Below the pieces are notes generated by a model. It did no database searches and was not told the origin of the DNA. It saw only the letters and a list, made by a program, of their open reading frames with translations. From Pseudalkalibacillus hwajinpoensis (GTDB lineage Bacteria > Bacillota > Bacilli > Bacillales > Guptibacillaceae): a stretch of DNA of 64,000 nucleotides. A program made the translations under genes and the position numbers. Positions 16,572-25,751 of this stretch are shown one piece after another. The first letter of the stretch is position 1. Every line of letters begins with the position of its first letter. Where the stretch lies: assembly GCF_039851965.1 (NCBI RefSeq), contig NZ_CP156674.1:3038001-3102000 (forward strand), in the 5' to 3' direction.

Positions 16572-16772
16572 TTGAACTGTGAAAAGATGCAGCAATACAA
16601 CGAGGAGATTGAAATTCTTCGAGCAAAAATGACACAATCGGCTATAGCCCTCGGTTTAAATCATCCAGAAGTGCTCGAGTATAGTCAAAAACTTGATGAA
16701 ACGCATAATCTGATATTGCAGTTAAAATATAAATACAAAGCTAAAGAACTGAGTATACCTGGCGTAAGATAA
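16572..16772 (+). CDS. Spo0E-like aspartyl-phosphate phosphatase
   Basis: 66 residues forming two helices. The signature YSQKLDETHNLI is the SQELD motif of the Spo0E family, which dephosphorylates Spo0A~P and so delays sporulation. TTG 16572 has GAGGGGAC at good spacing; a GTG at 16548 overlaps another GGAGG and would add eight residues. Which of the two starts is used is open. Located between dapF and yutM. Confidence 0.85.
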   Translation: MNCEKMQQYNEEIEILRAKMTQSAIALGLNHPEVLEYSQKLDETHNLILQLKYKYKAKELSIPGVR

Positions 16773-16844
16773 GGGTCAATTGTTGAGCTCAATTCCGAGG
16801 CGCGGTATACTAATAGTAGCAATACGGTGATTGGAGGGATTTAA

Positions 16845-17201
16845 ATGATCCATTTATCTGAAGCTGCAGCAGCACAGGTAAAAGAAATGATGAAGCAAGA
16901 AGAAGGCGATAGCCTTTATCTTCGTGTAGGTGTAAAAGGCGGAGGCTGTACAGGCTTAAGCTATGGTATGGGCTTTGACATCGAGATGAAAGACGACGAC
17001 AAGTCACTTGATCCACAGCATGGCGTGACGATTATTATGGACAATGAAAGTGCACCTGTATTAGACGGTGTGAAAATTGATTATAAACAAAACATGATGG
17101 GCGGCGGATTTACGATTGACAATCCAAATGCCATCGCATCATGTGGCTGTGGTTCTTCGTTTAAGACAGCGACGAACGCTGGTACGCCGGAGAATTGTTA
17201 A
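16845..17201 (+). CDS. yutM: HesB/IscA-family Fe-S carrier (YutM)
   Basis: 118 residues. The three ligand cysteines of A-type carriers are present: C35 in GGGCTG, and C100 and C102 in CGCGSS. These proteins bind iron or an Fe-S cluster and pass it to apo-enzymes. RBS is TTGGAGGG. With yutI this is the second Fe-S maturation gene in 6 kb. Confidence 0.95.
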   Translation: MIHLSEAAAAQVKEMMKQEEGDSLYLRVGVKGGGCTGLSYGMGFDIEMKDDDKSLDPQHGVTIIMDNESAPVLDGVKIDYKQNMMGGGFTIDNPNAIASCGCGSSFKTATNAGTPENC

Positions 17202-17210
17202 CTCATTATG

Positions 17211-17240
17211 GAACCTTCCCTGATTGGGAAGGTTTTTTTG
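17211..17240 (+). terminator. Terminator of yutM
   Basis: Stem AACCTTCCC/GGGAAGGTT with a T run. Confidence 0.9.
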
Positions 17241-17345
17241 TTGTCAAAAAAAAGGGATTCCAGTCGTTTTATCGAAACCTTTTGGAGAAGGAGACAATGC
17301 AATTGCTTCTTAATTTTTTCGCTATAGTCGAGAGGAGTGCACCTT

Positions 17346-18104
17346 ATGGATGAAATTGGAGTTGGCGTACAGCTATATACGCTGCGCAATGAGTGTGAGA
17401 AAGATTTCTTTGAAACGTTAGTGAGAGTCGCGGGCATCGGGTATGAAGGGGTTGAATTAGCTGGATTATATGGGCATGAGCCAGAGGCTGTGAAAGAAAA
17501 ATTGGATGAGCTCGGGTTATCGGTGATCGGCCATCATGTGCCAATCGAACGAATGGAGCGTGAACTTGATGCTGTCATCGGTGAGCAGAAGGCGCTTGGT
17601 AATACACGTATTGTATGTCCGTGGTTACCTCCTGAGAGAAGAAGTTCAGAGGATTTCGCGCAAGTAGCAAGTGTTCTAAAGCACGTAGCTGCAGTTTGTG
17701 CTCAATCCGATCTTCAGATTTGCTACCACCATCATGATTTTGAACTTGGTCATACATTAGAAACTAGTGAATTGTATACGATTCTCCAAGCTGATTCATC
17801 TATTCAAGCAGAGTTTGATATTTATTGGCTAAATCAAGGTGGACATGATCCGGTTGAATGGATGAATCAGTTTGCTGGAAGAACGCCTATCGTTCATTTG
17901 AAAGATCGATCGGATGATGAAAGAGAAGCAACCGTTATTTTAGGAACTGGAAATATTCACATAGAAGAAGTCATTCAACAGGGCCCTACTAGTGGCGTGA
18001 AATGGTGGGTTGTTGAACAGGATGAATGTGATTATGATCCAATCGAAAGTGTAACGCAAAGCTATCAGTATTTAAGGAAAGTTCAGCTCGAAAATAAAAT
18101 GTAG
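17346..18104 (+). CDS. Sugar phosphate isomerase/epimerase-like TIM barrel (AP endonuclease family 2 fold)
   Basis: 252 residues. GVGVQLYTLR opens the barrel and GYEGVELAGLYG is the typical second strand. Metal-ligand positions of this fold are seen in YHHHDFEL, AEFDIYWL, VHLKDR and the late WWVVEQDE (Glu, His and Asp). These enzymes epimerise or eliminate keto-sugars. It precedes the lacI gene and begins the sugar island. ATG 17346 has GAGAGGAG upstream; the GTG at 17337 is worse spaced. Confidence 0.85.
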   Translation: MDEIGVGVQLYTLRNECEKDFFETLVRVAGIGYEGVELAGLYGHEPEAVKEKLDELGLSVIGHHVPIERMERELDAVIGEQKALGNTRIVCPWLPPERRSSEDFAQVASVLKHVAAVCAQSDLQICYHHHDFELGHTLETSELYTILQADSSIQAEFDIYWLNQGGHDPVEWMNQFAGRTPIVHLKDRSDDEREATVILGTGNIHIEEVIQQGPTSGVKWWVVEQDECDYDPIESVTQSYQYLRKVQLENKM

Positions 18105-18156
18105 AAAATATTCTAAAAATAGTGTTGAACATTCTGTGAACCTGATGTAAGATGAA

Positions 18157-18184
18157 TGTAATCGATTTCATGAAATCGATTACA
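18157..18184. promoter_or_regulatory. Double operator upstream of lacI-type regulator
   Basis: Two 14-mers, TGTAATCGATTTCA and TGAAATCGATTACA, abut to form a perfect 28-bp palindrome. Each is itself nearly symmetric about ATCGAT, as LacI-family operators are. TGAAATCGATTACA also fits the CcpA cre consensus TGWAANCGNTNWCA. Confidence 0.8.
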
Positions 18185-18226
18185 AAAGAAGGGAGGGGCA
18201 TTTGAACTTTCTGGGGAGGATGTAAT

Positions 18227-19216
18227 ATGGCTACAATTGCAGATGTCGCGCAGTACACGGGGCTATCAAGTGCTACGGTTTCACGCGTCATCAATAATTA
18301 TCCACACGTATCTAAAGACAAGCGCAAACTCGTCCATGATGCAATGAAAGAGCTCGGATATTTTCCTAACACATCTGCCAGAAATTTACGTAATCGAAAA
18401 ACAAATCTTGTGGCAGTTTTGATTCCGAGATTGACGAATCCATTCTTTACATTGATTCTGGACGGAATCGAGAAGGTAGCAGAAGCAAATGGGTTTCAGT
18501 TGATAATCTGTCAGACGAAATCTAGTAAGAAGAAAGAACTTGATTTTCTAAATTTGTTACAAACAAAGCAGGTCGATGGTGTGATCTTCACGTCAATCGA
18601 AAACGAGTGGGAAGAAATTGAGCCATTTACAGCACATGGACCGATCATATTGTGTAATGAATATCATCATAACGCCACCGTACCAATGGTTCGGCTGGAC
18701 CAGGTACAGGGAAGCTATTTAGGTACTCAGCATTTGATTAGAAAAGGCCACACTCGAATTGCGTATTGCATGGGTTCAACGAGCGGATTATCAACTGACC
18801 GGCGTCGTGGATTCTTTAATGCAATCGAAGAAGCAGGCCTTGAGGTCAAACCAGAATGGATCTTCCGAGATACATACACAATGGAAGATGGAAAACGAGT
18901 ATTTATTGAGCTGCTTAAGCTTTCAGAACGACCAACTGCCATTTTTACTGGTGGTGATGAGGTTGCATCAGCAATGGTTAAAGAAGCTAGACGAAACGGG
19001 CTCGATGTACCGAAAGATCTCGCGATACTCGGTTTTGATGATCAGCCGATCGCAAGCTTAATCGAACCAGAACTATCAACCATTTATCAACCTGGTGACG
19101 AAATTGGCGCTCGAGCAATGGATATTTTCATTGATTGTTTAAATGGCACTCAGGAACGAAACAGGGCAACTGTTAAAATGCTTCCTTTATCACTGGTTGT
19201 TCGTCAATCCACATAG
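18227..19216 (+). CDS. LacI-family transcriptional regulator of the sugar island
   Basis: 329 residues. The N-terminal helix-turn-helix (TIADVAQYTGLSSATVSRVI) and hinge helix (PNTSARNLRNRKT) are typical, followed by a periplasmic-binding-like effector domain. RBS is GGGGAGGATG. A double operator lies 43 bp upstream of the gene and a single identical half lies before the sugar-binding protein gene, so autoregulation and control of the transport operon are likely (inference). Confidence 0.93.
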   Translation: MATIADVAQYTGLSSATVSRVINNYPHVSKDKRKLVHDAMKELGYFPNTSARNLRNRKTNLVAVLIPRLTNPFFTLILDGIEKVAEANGFQLIICQTKSSKKKELDFLNLLQTKQVDGVIFTSIENEWEEIEPFTAHGPIILCNEYHHNATVPMVRLDQVQGSYLGTQHLIRKGHTRIAYCMGSTSGLSTDRRRGFFNAIEEAGLEVKPEWIFRDTYTMEDGKRVFIELLKLSERPTAIFTGGDEVASAMVKEARRNGLDVPKDLAILGFDDQPIASLIEPELSTIYQPGDEIGARAMDIFIDCLNGTQERNRATVKMLPLSLVVRQST

Positions 19217-19224
19217 GCAATAAA

Positions 19225-19261
19225 TGAAAGCGTTATCTTGTGTTAATTGAAATCGATTACA
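19225..19261. promoter_or_regulatory. Operator and cre-like site before the sugar-binding protein gene
   Basis: TGAAATCGATTACA at 19248-19261 is identical to the right half of the lacI operator. TGAAAGCGTTATCT at 19225-19238 fits the CcpA cre consensus with one mismatch at the final base. The two sites are 9 bp apart. Confidence 0.7.
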
Positions 19262-19288
19262 ATAAATCCTAAGGGGGACTTTATTATT

Positions 19289-20611
19289 ATGAGAATTTTG
19301 AAGAATAGTAAGCTACTTACTATCGTTTTGGCCCTTATCCTTGTCCTATCTGCATGTAGCTCTTCAAACAATTCCTCTACAAACAACAGCAGTAATAGCA
19401 ATTCAGGTGATGAAAATGCAAGCTCAGGTGACGGTGAAAAGGTAACGATTGTCTATGCACGTGGTAAAGATGCAACTGGCGCAACAGATGTATTGGTTGA
19501 GGAATTTGAGAAACAGAATCCTAACATTGAGGTAGAATTCCGAGAAATGCCGACTGATACAGGTGCACAGCACGATGCATACGTTACAATGCTGAACGCA
19601 GAATCGTCTGAGATCGATGTCTTTGATGTCGACGTTATCTGGCCAGCTGAATTTGCGCAGGCAGGATATGTTATGCCTCTAGATCGCTTTATTCAAAAAG
19701 ATGGCATTAACATGGAAGATTACAACCAGGGTCCAGTTTCTGCCGCAACATTTAATGGTAAGCAATGGGCAATGCCAAAGTTCATTGATGCTGGAATGCT
19801 TTTCTATCGTTCTGATCTAGTTTCAGAAGCTCCAAAAACATGGGATGACCTTATGACTCAGGCTTCTGAAATTCAAGGTCAAGAAGGAACGAAATTTGGA
19901 TATTTGATGCAAGGGAAGCAATACGAAGGTCTTGTATGTAATGCAGTTGAATTCGTAGCTTCATACGGCGGTGCATTTATTGATGAGAACGGTGAAGTTG
20001 TTATTAATAGCCCTGAAGCAATCAAGGGTTTAAGCAAGCTTGTTGAAGTTGCGAACTCGGACATTGTGCCAGATAACGTGACAACATTTACTGAGGTTGA
20101 ATCTCACACTGCATTTATTGAAGGACAAGCTCCATTTATTCGTAACTGGCCTTATCAGTACGCACTTGCTAACGACGAAGAGCAGTCCAAAATCGTTGGA
20201 AATGTAGAAGTAGCTCCACTTCCGGAAGGCGATGCTGGATCTGCAGCAGCTCTTGGCGGCTGGATGGCAGCTATCAATAATTACTCTGAGCATCCTCAAG
20301 AAGCATGGGAATTCCTAAAGTTCATGACTGGTAAAGAAGGACAGAAAATCGATGCGATTGAAGGTTCACATGCTCCTACACTTCCAGCCCTATTCGATGA
20401 TCAAGAGATTATTGATGCTAACCCATTCTTCGGTGAAGAAGGATTCCAGACTGCACTTGAAGCAGCTGTTTCCCGTCCTGTAGCTCCTAACTACCCTGAA
20501 ATCTCTGAAATCATTCAAATCCATGTTTCTAAGGCCATTGCAGGAGAAGAAACTCCTGAAGAAGCTGCGGCAGCAATGGAAAAAGAAATGAATGAAAAAC
20601 TAGTGAAGTAA
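19289..20611 (+). CDS. ABC transporter sugar-binding lipoprotein (family 1 SBP)
   Basis: 440 residues. The signal ends in the lipobox LSAC (Cys23), then a Ser/Asn-rich linker. VTIVYARGKDATGATDVLVE begins the type-1 solute-binding fold; AALGGWMAAI and AWEFLKFMTG are typical of maltose/trehalose-type SBPs. It would be anchored outside and capture an oligosaccharide or glycoside. ATG 19289 follows AAGGGGGA; longer starts overlap the operator. Confidence 0.92.
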   Translation: MRILKNSKLLTIVLALILVLSACSSSNNSSTNNSSNSNSGDENASSGDGEKVTIVYARGKDATGATDVLVEEFEKQNPNIEVEFREMPTDTGAQHDAYVTMLNAESSEIDVFDVDVIWPAEFAQAGYVMPLDRFIQKDGINMEDYNQGPVSAATFNGKQWAMPKFIDAGMLFYRSDLVSEAPKTWDDLMTQASEIQGQEGTKFGYLMQGKQYEGLVCNAVEFVASYGGAFIDENGEVVINSPEAIKGLSKLVEVANSDIVPDNVTTFTEVESHTAFIEGQAPFIRNWPYQYALANDEEQSKIVGNVEVAPLPEGDAGSAAALGGWMAAINNYSEHPQEAWEFLKFMTGKEGQKIDAIEGSHAPTLPALFDDQEIIDANPFFGEEGFQTALEAAVSRPVAPNYPEISEIIQIHVSKAIAGEETPEEAAAAMEKEMNEKLVK

Positions 20612-20618
20612 ATGTAAG

Positions 20619-20651
20619 GAACATTAGCCTTCAATCTGAAGGCTAATGTTC
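20619..20651 (+). terminator. Intercistronic hairpin between SBP and permease genes
   Basis: 15-bp perfect stem from GAACATTAGCCTTCA and its complement, loop ATC. A short T-rich stretch follows but no long T run. It could act as a partial terminator or a 3' stabiliser that raises SBP level over permease level. Confidence 0.75.
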
Positions 20652-20675
20652 TTCCTAAATGAGAGGAGCGGTGGT

Positions 20676-22025
20676 ATGCAAACAGATATCGATCCGAATC
20701 AGCCTATTAAAATAGATAAACAGCCTAAGAAGAGAAAGAAGAAAAATAAAGATGCGTTAGTTGGGTACTTACTTGTTGCACCGGCACTTATTCTAATTCT
20801 TGCGATTTCAATCTGGCCAGTATTTCAATCTTTTTACTTCAGTCTATTCGATCTTCGTTTGAATGAACCAACGAAATCAGCTGTCCATCTGGATTACCAA
20901 ATTGACCTTGATCGTTATTTGCAGAATTATCCATTCTTGATCGGGGCAATCGACTCTGAAATTAATAAAGGGAATTCAAGTGAAGAACTTACTGAAATGA
21001 AATCTACGCTTGAAGAACTTGATGCTGGTATTAAAGAGAATCCAAAAGCAGCAGAGAATTACGATGAAATCAATGATAAGCTTGATAACTTTGAGAATAT
21101 ACCTGAGGATATGAAGTATGTTGAAATCGAAAAAAGTGTCGCTGAGGATTTTATAACCTCTGTCAATGAAATCAATACCGAATTAAAAGGGATCAACGAG
21201 GCTGGTAATTTGGAACAGGGAGATAAAATCGTTGGGTTATCTTCTTCTCTCGATGACATTATCGTTGAACCGAACTTTATAGGATTCGATCATTATCAAG
21301 ACAATTTAACCGATCAAAGAATGTGGAAGTCGCTCTGGAACACGAGTGTATTTACGTTTATTTCCGTCTTAGCTGAACTTATTCTTGGTCTTGCAATCGC
21401 ATTGCTTATTAACAAAGCTTTCATAGGAAGAGGACTTATTCGCGCAAGTATTCTAATCCCCTGGGCGGTACCAACAGCCGTTGCTGCACTCATGTGGAAA
21501 TTTCTCTACGATGGTCAGAATGGTATTGTAGCAAAATTATTTGAAGACGTTGGACTCATAGATAGTATGGCTATGCTTTTGACAACGGATACAGGCGCTA
21601 TGTTCTCGGTTATTTTTGCCGATGTATGGAAAACAACACCTTACATGGCATTGCTACTTCTTGCAGGACTTCAAACGATCCCATCATCCCTTTACGAAGC
21701 AGCATCGATTGATGGGGCGAACAAGTGGAAGCAGTTCGTAACGATCACATTACCACTTCTTAAAACAAGCATTCTTGTTGCGCTATTGTTCCGTACTCTG
21801 GATGCCTTCCGAGTGTTTGACTTAATTTACGTTTTAACTGGTGGTGGACCAGCGAACTCAACTGAAACAATCTCGATCCTTGCATATACGGTTATGTTCT
21901 CTCAAACCAACTTTGGTGAAGGATCAGCACTTTCAGTAATCGTCTTTATCTGTGTTGCCATCATTTCAGGAATCTTTATTAAGCTCCTTGGATCTGAACT
22001 ACTCAATGATGGTTCTGGAAAATAA
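20676..22025 (+). CDS. ABC sugar permease, MalF-like, with large extracytoplasmic insertion
   Basis: 449 residues against roughly 290-310 for most family members. TM1 spans about residues 29-58. Then comes a charged, mostly helical insertion of about 130 residues (68-198), then FIGFDHYQDNL where the normal permease resumes. The EAA loop is present (EAASIDGANKWKQFVTITLP). The insertion occupies the position of the MalF P2 loop, which contacts the binding protein, but shows no obvious sequence likeness to it. GAGAGGAG precedes ATG 20676. Confidence 0.92.
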   Translation: MQTDIDPNQPIKIDKQPKKRKKKNKDALVGYLLVAPALILILAISIWPVFQSFYFSLFDLRLNEPTKSAVHLDYQIDLDRYLQNYPFLIGAIDSEINKGNSSEELTEMKSTLEELDAGIKENPKAAENYDEINDKLDNFENIPEDMKYVEIEKSVAEDFITSVNEINTELKGINEAGNLEQGDKIVGLSSSLDDIIVEPNFIGFDHYQDNLTDQRMWKSLWNTSVFTFISVLAELILGLAIALLINKAFIGRGLIRASILIPWAVPTAVAALMWKFLYDGQNGIVAKLFEDVGLIDSMAMLLTTDTGAMFSVIFADVWKTTPYMALLLLAGLQTIPSSLYEAASIDGANKWKQFVTITLPLLKTSILVALLFRTLDAFRVFDLIYVLTGGGPANSTETISILAYTVMFSQTNFGEGSALSVIVFICVAIISGIFIKLLGSELLNDGSGK

Positions 22026-22064
22026 TGAATATTTATTTTAAGATGAAGAAGGAGGGCCAACCAG

Positions 22065-22892
22065 ATGAATAAGAAAGCGGGACCGATGTTTTATGTCTTT
22101 CTAGTCGTATTTGTCTTTATCGTCATGTTTCCATTTCTATGGATGCTTGCGAGTTCGATTAAGCCGCTGTCCGAGCTATTTGGTAAAGAAGCGTTCAATC
22201 CATTTACATCGAATCCAACATTGCAAAACTATGTATCCGTTTTCGTAGATTATCCGTTTATGCGTTATCTCTGGAATAGTACGGTTGTGGCAACAATTAC
22301 AACTGTTTATACAGTTCTTGTCGCGTCATTCGCTGCCTATGCCATTGCGCGTCTGAATTTTCGCGGAAAGCCCATTATTTTAGGTGTCGTGCTATCTGTA
22401 TCGATGTTTCCGCAGATCGCAACCATTTCACCAATCTACATTTTCTTGAAGAATCTTGGTCTTACAAATAGCTATCTTGGATTAATCATTCCGTATACAA
22501 CGATCACGCTTCCGTTATCGATCTGGTTACTCGTGACGTTCTTCCGGAAAATCCCGTTTGATCTTGAAGAAGCTGCCAAAATCGATGGTGCTTCACTATG
22601 GCAAACCTACTGGAAAGTTATTATGCCGCTTGCCGTACCTGGGATTTTCACGACAGCTATACTCGTGTTTATCGCAGCGTGGAATGAATTTCTATTTGCC
22701 CTTACGATTAACACGGCAGATAAGTTTAAAACTGTTCCAGTCGGAATTGCCTTATTCCAGGGACAGTTCACAATCCCATGGGGAGAGATTTCAGCAGCTA
22801 CAGTTGTTGTTACCGTTCCGCTTGTCATCATGGTACTAGTTTTCCAAAGAAGAATTGTATCTGGTTTAACATCTGGTTCAGTAAAAGAATAG
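22065..22892 (+). CDS. ABC sugar permease, MalG-like
   Basis: 275 residues, six membrane segments. The EAA motif is EEAAKIDGASLWQTYWKVIM. RBS is GAAGGAGGG. It pairs with the preceding permease as a heterodimer. No ATPase gene follows; such importers in Bacillaceae commonly share the MsmX ATPase encoded elsewhere. Confidence 0.95.
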   Translation: MNKKAGPMFYVFLVVFVFIVMFPFLWMLASSIKPLSELFGKEAFNPFTSNPTLQNYVSVFVDYPFMRYLWNSTVVATITTVYTVLVASFAAYAIARLNFRGKPIILGVVLSVSMFPQIATISPIYIFLKNLGLTNSYLGLIIPYTTITLPLSIWLLVTFFRKIPFDLEEAAKIDGASLWQTYWKVIMPLAVPGIFTTAILVFIAAWNEFLFALTINTADKFKTVPVGIALFQGQFTIPWGEISAATVVVTVPLVIMVLVFQRRIVSGLTSGSVKE

Positions 22893-22911
22893 AAAATAGG
22901 AGTGGATCTAC

Positions 22912-23631
22912 TTGATTAACGTAACCGTATGGAACGAAAATCGACACGAACAAAAGAGTGAAGAAGTAAGAAATGTCTATCCGAACGGAATCCATGGAGC
23001 GATTGCTGATTTTTTGAAAGACGATTTCGAAGTTAGAACAGCGAAGCTTGATGAGCCTGAACATGGATTATCAGAGGAAGTACTAAACGGCACGGATGTT
23101 CTACTGTGGTGGGGCCACATTGCACATGAGGAAGTTTCTGATGAAGTAGTAAACCGCGTTCATCAACGCGTCCTTGATGGTATGGGACTCATTGTGCTTC
23201 ATTCCGGTCACTTTTCGAAAATTTTCAAGAAGCTGATGGGAACAGGCTGTGATTTGAAGTGGCGTGAAGCGGATGAGAAAGAACGCATGTGGGTTATTGA
23301 TCCAACGCATCCAATTGCGGAAGGGCTTGGTGAAACGATTGAGCTTGAGCGAGAGGAAATGTATGGAGAGCATTTCGATATTCCTGCTCCGGATGAGCTT
23401 GTATTTGTTAGCTGGTTTGAAGGTGGAGAGGTCTTCAGAAGCGGCTGTACATATAAGCGTGGTCAGGGGAAAGTGTTTTACTTTAGACCGGGGCATGAAA
23501 CCTATCCGACGTACTATCATGAGGATGTTCAACGTGTCTTGAAGAATGCAGTTAGCTGGGCTAAACCAACTACAATTGCAAAGCCAGCCTACGGAAACGC
23601 ACAGCCACTCGAAACCATTACGTCTAAATAA
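22912..23631 (+). CDS. thuA: ThuA-domain protein (trehalose utilisation type)
   Basis: 239 residues from TTG behind AGGAGTGG. The class I glutamine amidotransferase-like ThuA fold is recognisable: VTVWNENRHE at the start, VLLWWGHIAHEEV, GLIVLHSGHFS, and GKVFYFRPGHETYPTY near the end. In rhizobia ThuA works with an oxidoreductase in trehalose and related disaccharide breakdown through 3-keto intermediates. Here it sits directly before two oxidoreductase genes. Confidence 0.9.
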   Translation: MINVTVWNENRHEQKSEEVRNVYPNGIHGAIADFLKDDFEVRTAKLDEPEHGLSEEVLNGTDVLLWWGHIAHEEVSDEVVNRVHQRVLDGMGLIVLHSGHFSKIFKKLMGTGCDLKWREADEKERMWVIDPTHPIAEGLGETIELEREEMYGEHFDIPAPDELVFVSWFEGGEVFRSGCTYKRGQGKVFYFRPGHETYPTYYHEDVQRVLKNAVSWAKPTTIAKPAYGNAQPLETITSK

Positions 23632-23655
23632 CAGAAAGATAGAGGAGGAGAAACC

Positions 23656-24684
23656 ATGAGAAAATTACAAATTGGTGTTATCGGATGTGGAAGTATTGCG
23701 AAGCATCGTCATCTTCCAGAATACGCGGCAAACACACAAATAGAAATTGCTGCGGTATGCGACATTGTCAAGACGAGGGCTGATGAAATTGCAGCACTTT
23801 ATGGTGCACGTTCATACGAAAGTTTTGAAGAATTGCTTCAAAATAGTGAGATAGATGCAGTAAGCGTGTGTACGCCTAACTACCTTCACGCCCCGATTTC
23901 CATTGCTGCATTAAAAGCGGGAAAGCATGTACTTTGTGAAAAGCCAATGGCAACGTCACGATTAGATGCAGAAAAGATGATTGAAACAGCCCGCGCTAGC
24001 GGTAAGAAATTAATGATTGCTCATAATCAACGTTTTGTTCCTTCTCATGCTAAGGCAAGAGAAATTCTTGCTAGCGGCGAGATCGGCAAAGTGTACAGCT
24101 TCAGAACAGCTTTCGGCCATCCAGGCCCTGAGACATGGAGTGTTGATGGCACAGAGAGCTGGTTCTTTGAGAAGGATAAAGCATTTATTGGAGCAATGGG
24201 AGATCTTGGTGTGCATAAAACAGACCTCATCCGCTATTTGCTTGGTGAGGAAATCGTTGAAGTTGGCTCATTTGTAGAAACAAGCGCAAAGGAATTTGCA
24301 ACAGTGGATGATAATGCGGTTTGTATTCTGAAATCTGAGAGCGGTATTATCGGTACGCTTGCTGCAAGTTGGGCTTATACTGCCAAAGAAGACAACTCTA
24401 CAATCATCTATGCAGAAAAAGCGATCCTTCGCCTTGAAGATGATCCAGTAAATTCACTCGTTGTTCAGTACCAGACAGGTGAAGTGGTCAAATATGAGCT
24501 TGGCGGCATACAGACAAATGATAATGACGGTCAATCAAGTTCACAGGTTATTGATCGCTTTGTGGACAGTATCATTTCAGGTAAAGAAGTTCCTGTAAGT
24601 GGGACTGAAGGAATGAACTCGCTTCAAGTTGTACTTGCTGCACTTGAATCGAATGAAACAAAGAAAATCATTAATCTGAGGTGA
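23656..24684 (+). CDS. Gfo/Idh/MocA-family sugar dehydrogenase 1
   Basis: 342 residues. The Rossmann start IGVIGCGSIAKHRHLPEY binds NAD(P), and the catalytic Lys lies in HVLCEKPMA. The C-terminal alpha/beta domain begins with IAHNQRFVP. It probably oxidises a hydroxyl of the imported sugar. RBS is GAGGAGG. The next gene begins four bases later. Confidence 0.93.
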   Translation: MRKLQIGVIGCGSIAKHRHLPEYAANTQIEIAAVCDIVKTRADEIAALYGARSYESFEELLQNSEIDAVSVCTPNYLHAPISIAALKAGKHVLCEKPMATSRLDAEKMIETARASGKKLMIAHNQRFVPSHAKAREILASGEIGKVYSFRTAFGHPGPETWSVDGTESWFFEKDKAFIGAMGDLGVHKTDLIRYLLGEEIVEVGSFVETSAKEFATVDDNAVCILKSESGIIGTLAASWAYTAKEDNSTIIYAEKAILRLEDDPVNSLVVQYQTGEVVKYELGGIQTNDNDGQSSSQVIDRFVDSIISGKEVPVSGTEGMNSLQVVLAALESNETKKIINLR

Positions 24685-24688
24685 TATC

Positions 24689-25726
24689 ATGACTAAATTA
24701 AGAATGGGTATTATAGGGTCTGGCGGCATCGCTCAGTCCCGTCATATCCCTGCGTACCAGCAACTCGCCGAACAGGTAAAGTTGTTTGGTGTATATGACG
24801 TTGACTATGAGAGAGCGAAGCAAGCTGCGCTTTTATTTAACATTACAAATGTGTATGAACACGTTGCAGATATGCTGAAAGAAGTAGATGCGGTAACGAT
24901 TTGTACACCAAATAAATTCCACGCTGAGCTTGCTGTTGAAGCACTAAAGGCCGGAGTTCACGTACTTTGTGAAAAGCCAATGGCCATGACGGTTGAAGAG
25001 TGTGACCGCATGATCGCGGCGGAGAAGGAGTCAGGTAAGATCCTATCAATTGCCTACCACTATCGCTTTATGAAGGAGCCTCGCGCTGCCCGTCAGGTAA
25101 TTCAGGAAAAAGAAATTGGCGATCCGATGGTTGCTAGAATTCAGGCCCTTCGCCGTCGCAAAGTACCAAGTTGGGGTGTATTTACGAATAAACAGCTTCA
25201 GGGCGGTGGGAGTTTGATTGACTATGGCTGTCATTTTCTTGATTTAAGTATGTGGCTGATGGGGAGCCCTAAGCCTGTTGAAGTATCAGGAACAACTTAT
25301 AACAGACTAAGTAAAACCCCTGAACAGGTTAACCTGTGGGGTGGGTTTGATCATGAAACGTTCAACGTAGACGACCATGTGACTGCGTATATTAAATTTG
25401 ATAACGATGTTTCGATGCTTTTTGAAACATCCTGGTCGGCAAACATTGCCGAAGATAAAGAATCCGTTAGCATCTCGGGTAGCGATGGCGGGCTTGATGT
25501 GTTTCCGTTCCAGCTTAATAAAGCACAATATGGGATGCTGTTAAACAGCAGCAGTCAATGGGTGCCAGGAGAAGATGACCCCGGATTACCTCAGGCTGCT
25601 AACTTTGTGAACAGTTGCCTCGGGCTAGAAGAACCGATTGTAAAAGCAGAAGAAGCACGGACAGTTTCACAGGTCATTGAAGCAATCTATGAAAGCTGTG
25701 CGACTGGAAGAAGCATTCGGATCTAA
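24689..25726 (+). CDS. Gfo/Idh/MocA-family sugar dehydrogenase 2
   Basis: 345 residues, a paralogue of the preceding gene: MGIIGSGGIAQSRHIPAY nucleotide site, HVLCEKPMAM catalytic Lys motif, and SLIDYGCHFLDLSMW in the substrate domain. Two consecutive dehydrogenases suggest an oxidation and a later reduction step, or two substrates (inference). Confidence 0.93.
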   Translation: MTKLRMGIIGSGGIAQSRHIPAYQQLAEQVKLFGVYDVDYERAKQAALLFNITNVYEHVADMLKEVDAVTICTPNKFHAELAVEALKAGVHVLCEKPMAMTVEECDRMIAAEKESGKILSIAYHYRFMKEPRAARQVIQEKEIGDPMVARIQALRRRKVPSWGVFTNKQLQGGGSLIDYGCHFLDLSMWLMGSPKPVEVSGTTYNRLSKTPEQVNLWGGFDHETFNVDDHVTAYIKFDNDVSMLFETSWSANIAEDKESVSISGSDGGLDVFPFQLNKAQYGMLLNSSSQWVPGEDDPGLPQAANFVNSCLGLEEPIVKAEEARTVSQVIEAIYESCATGRSIRI

Positions 25727-25751
25727 TTTTAATATCAATAGGAGTGAGACG

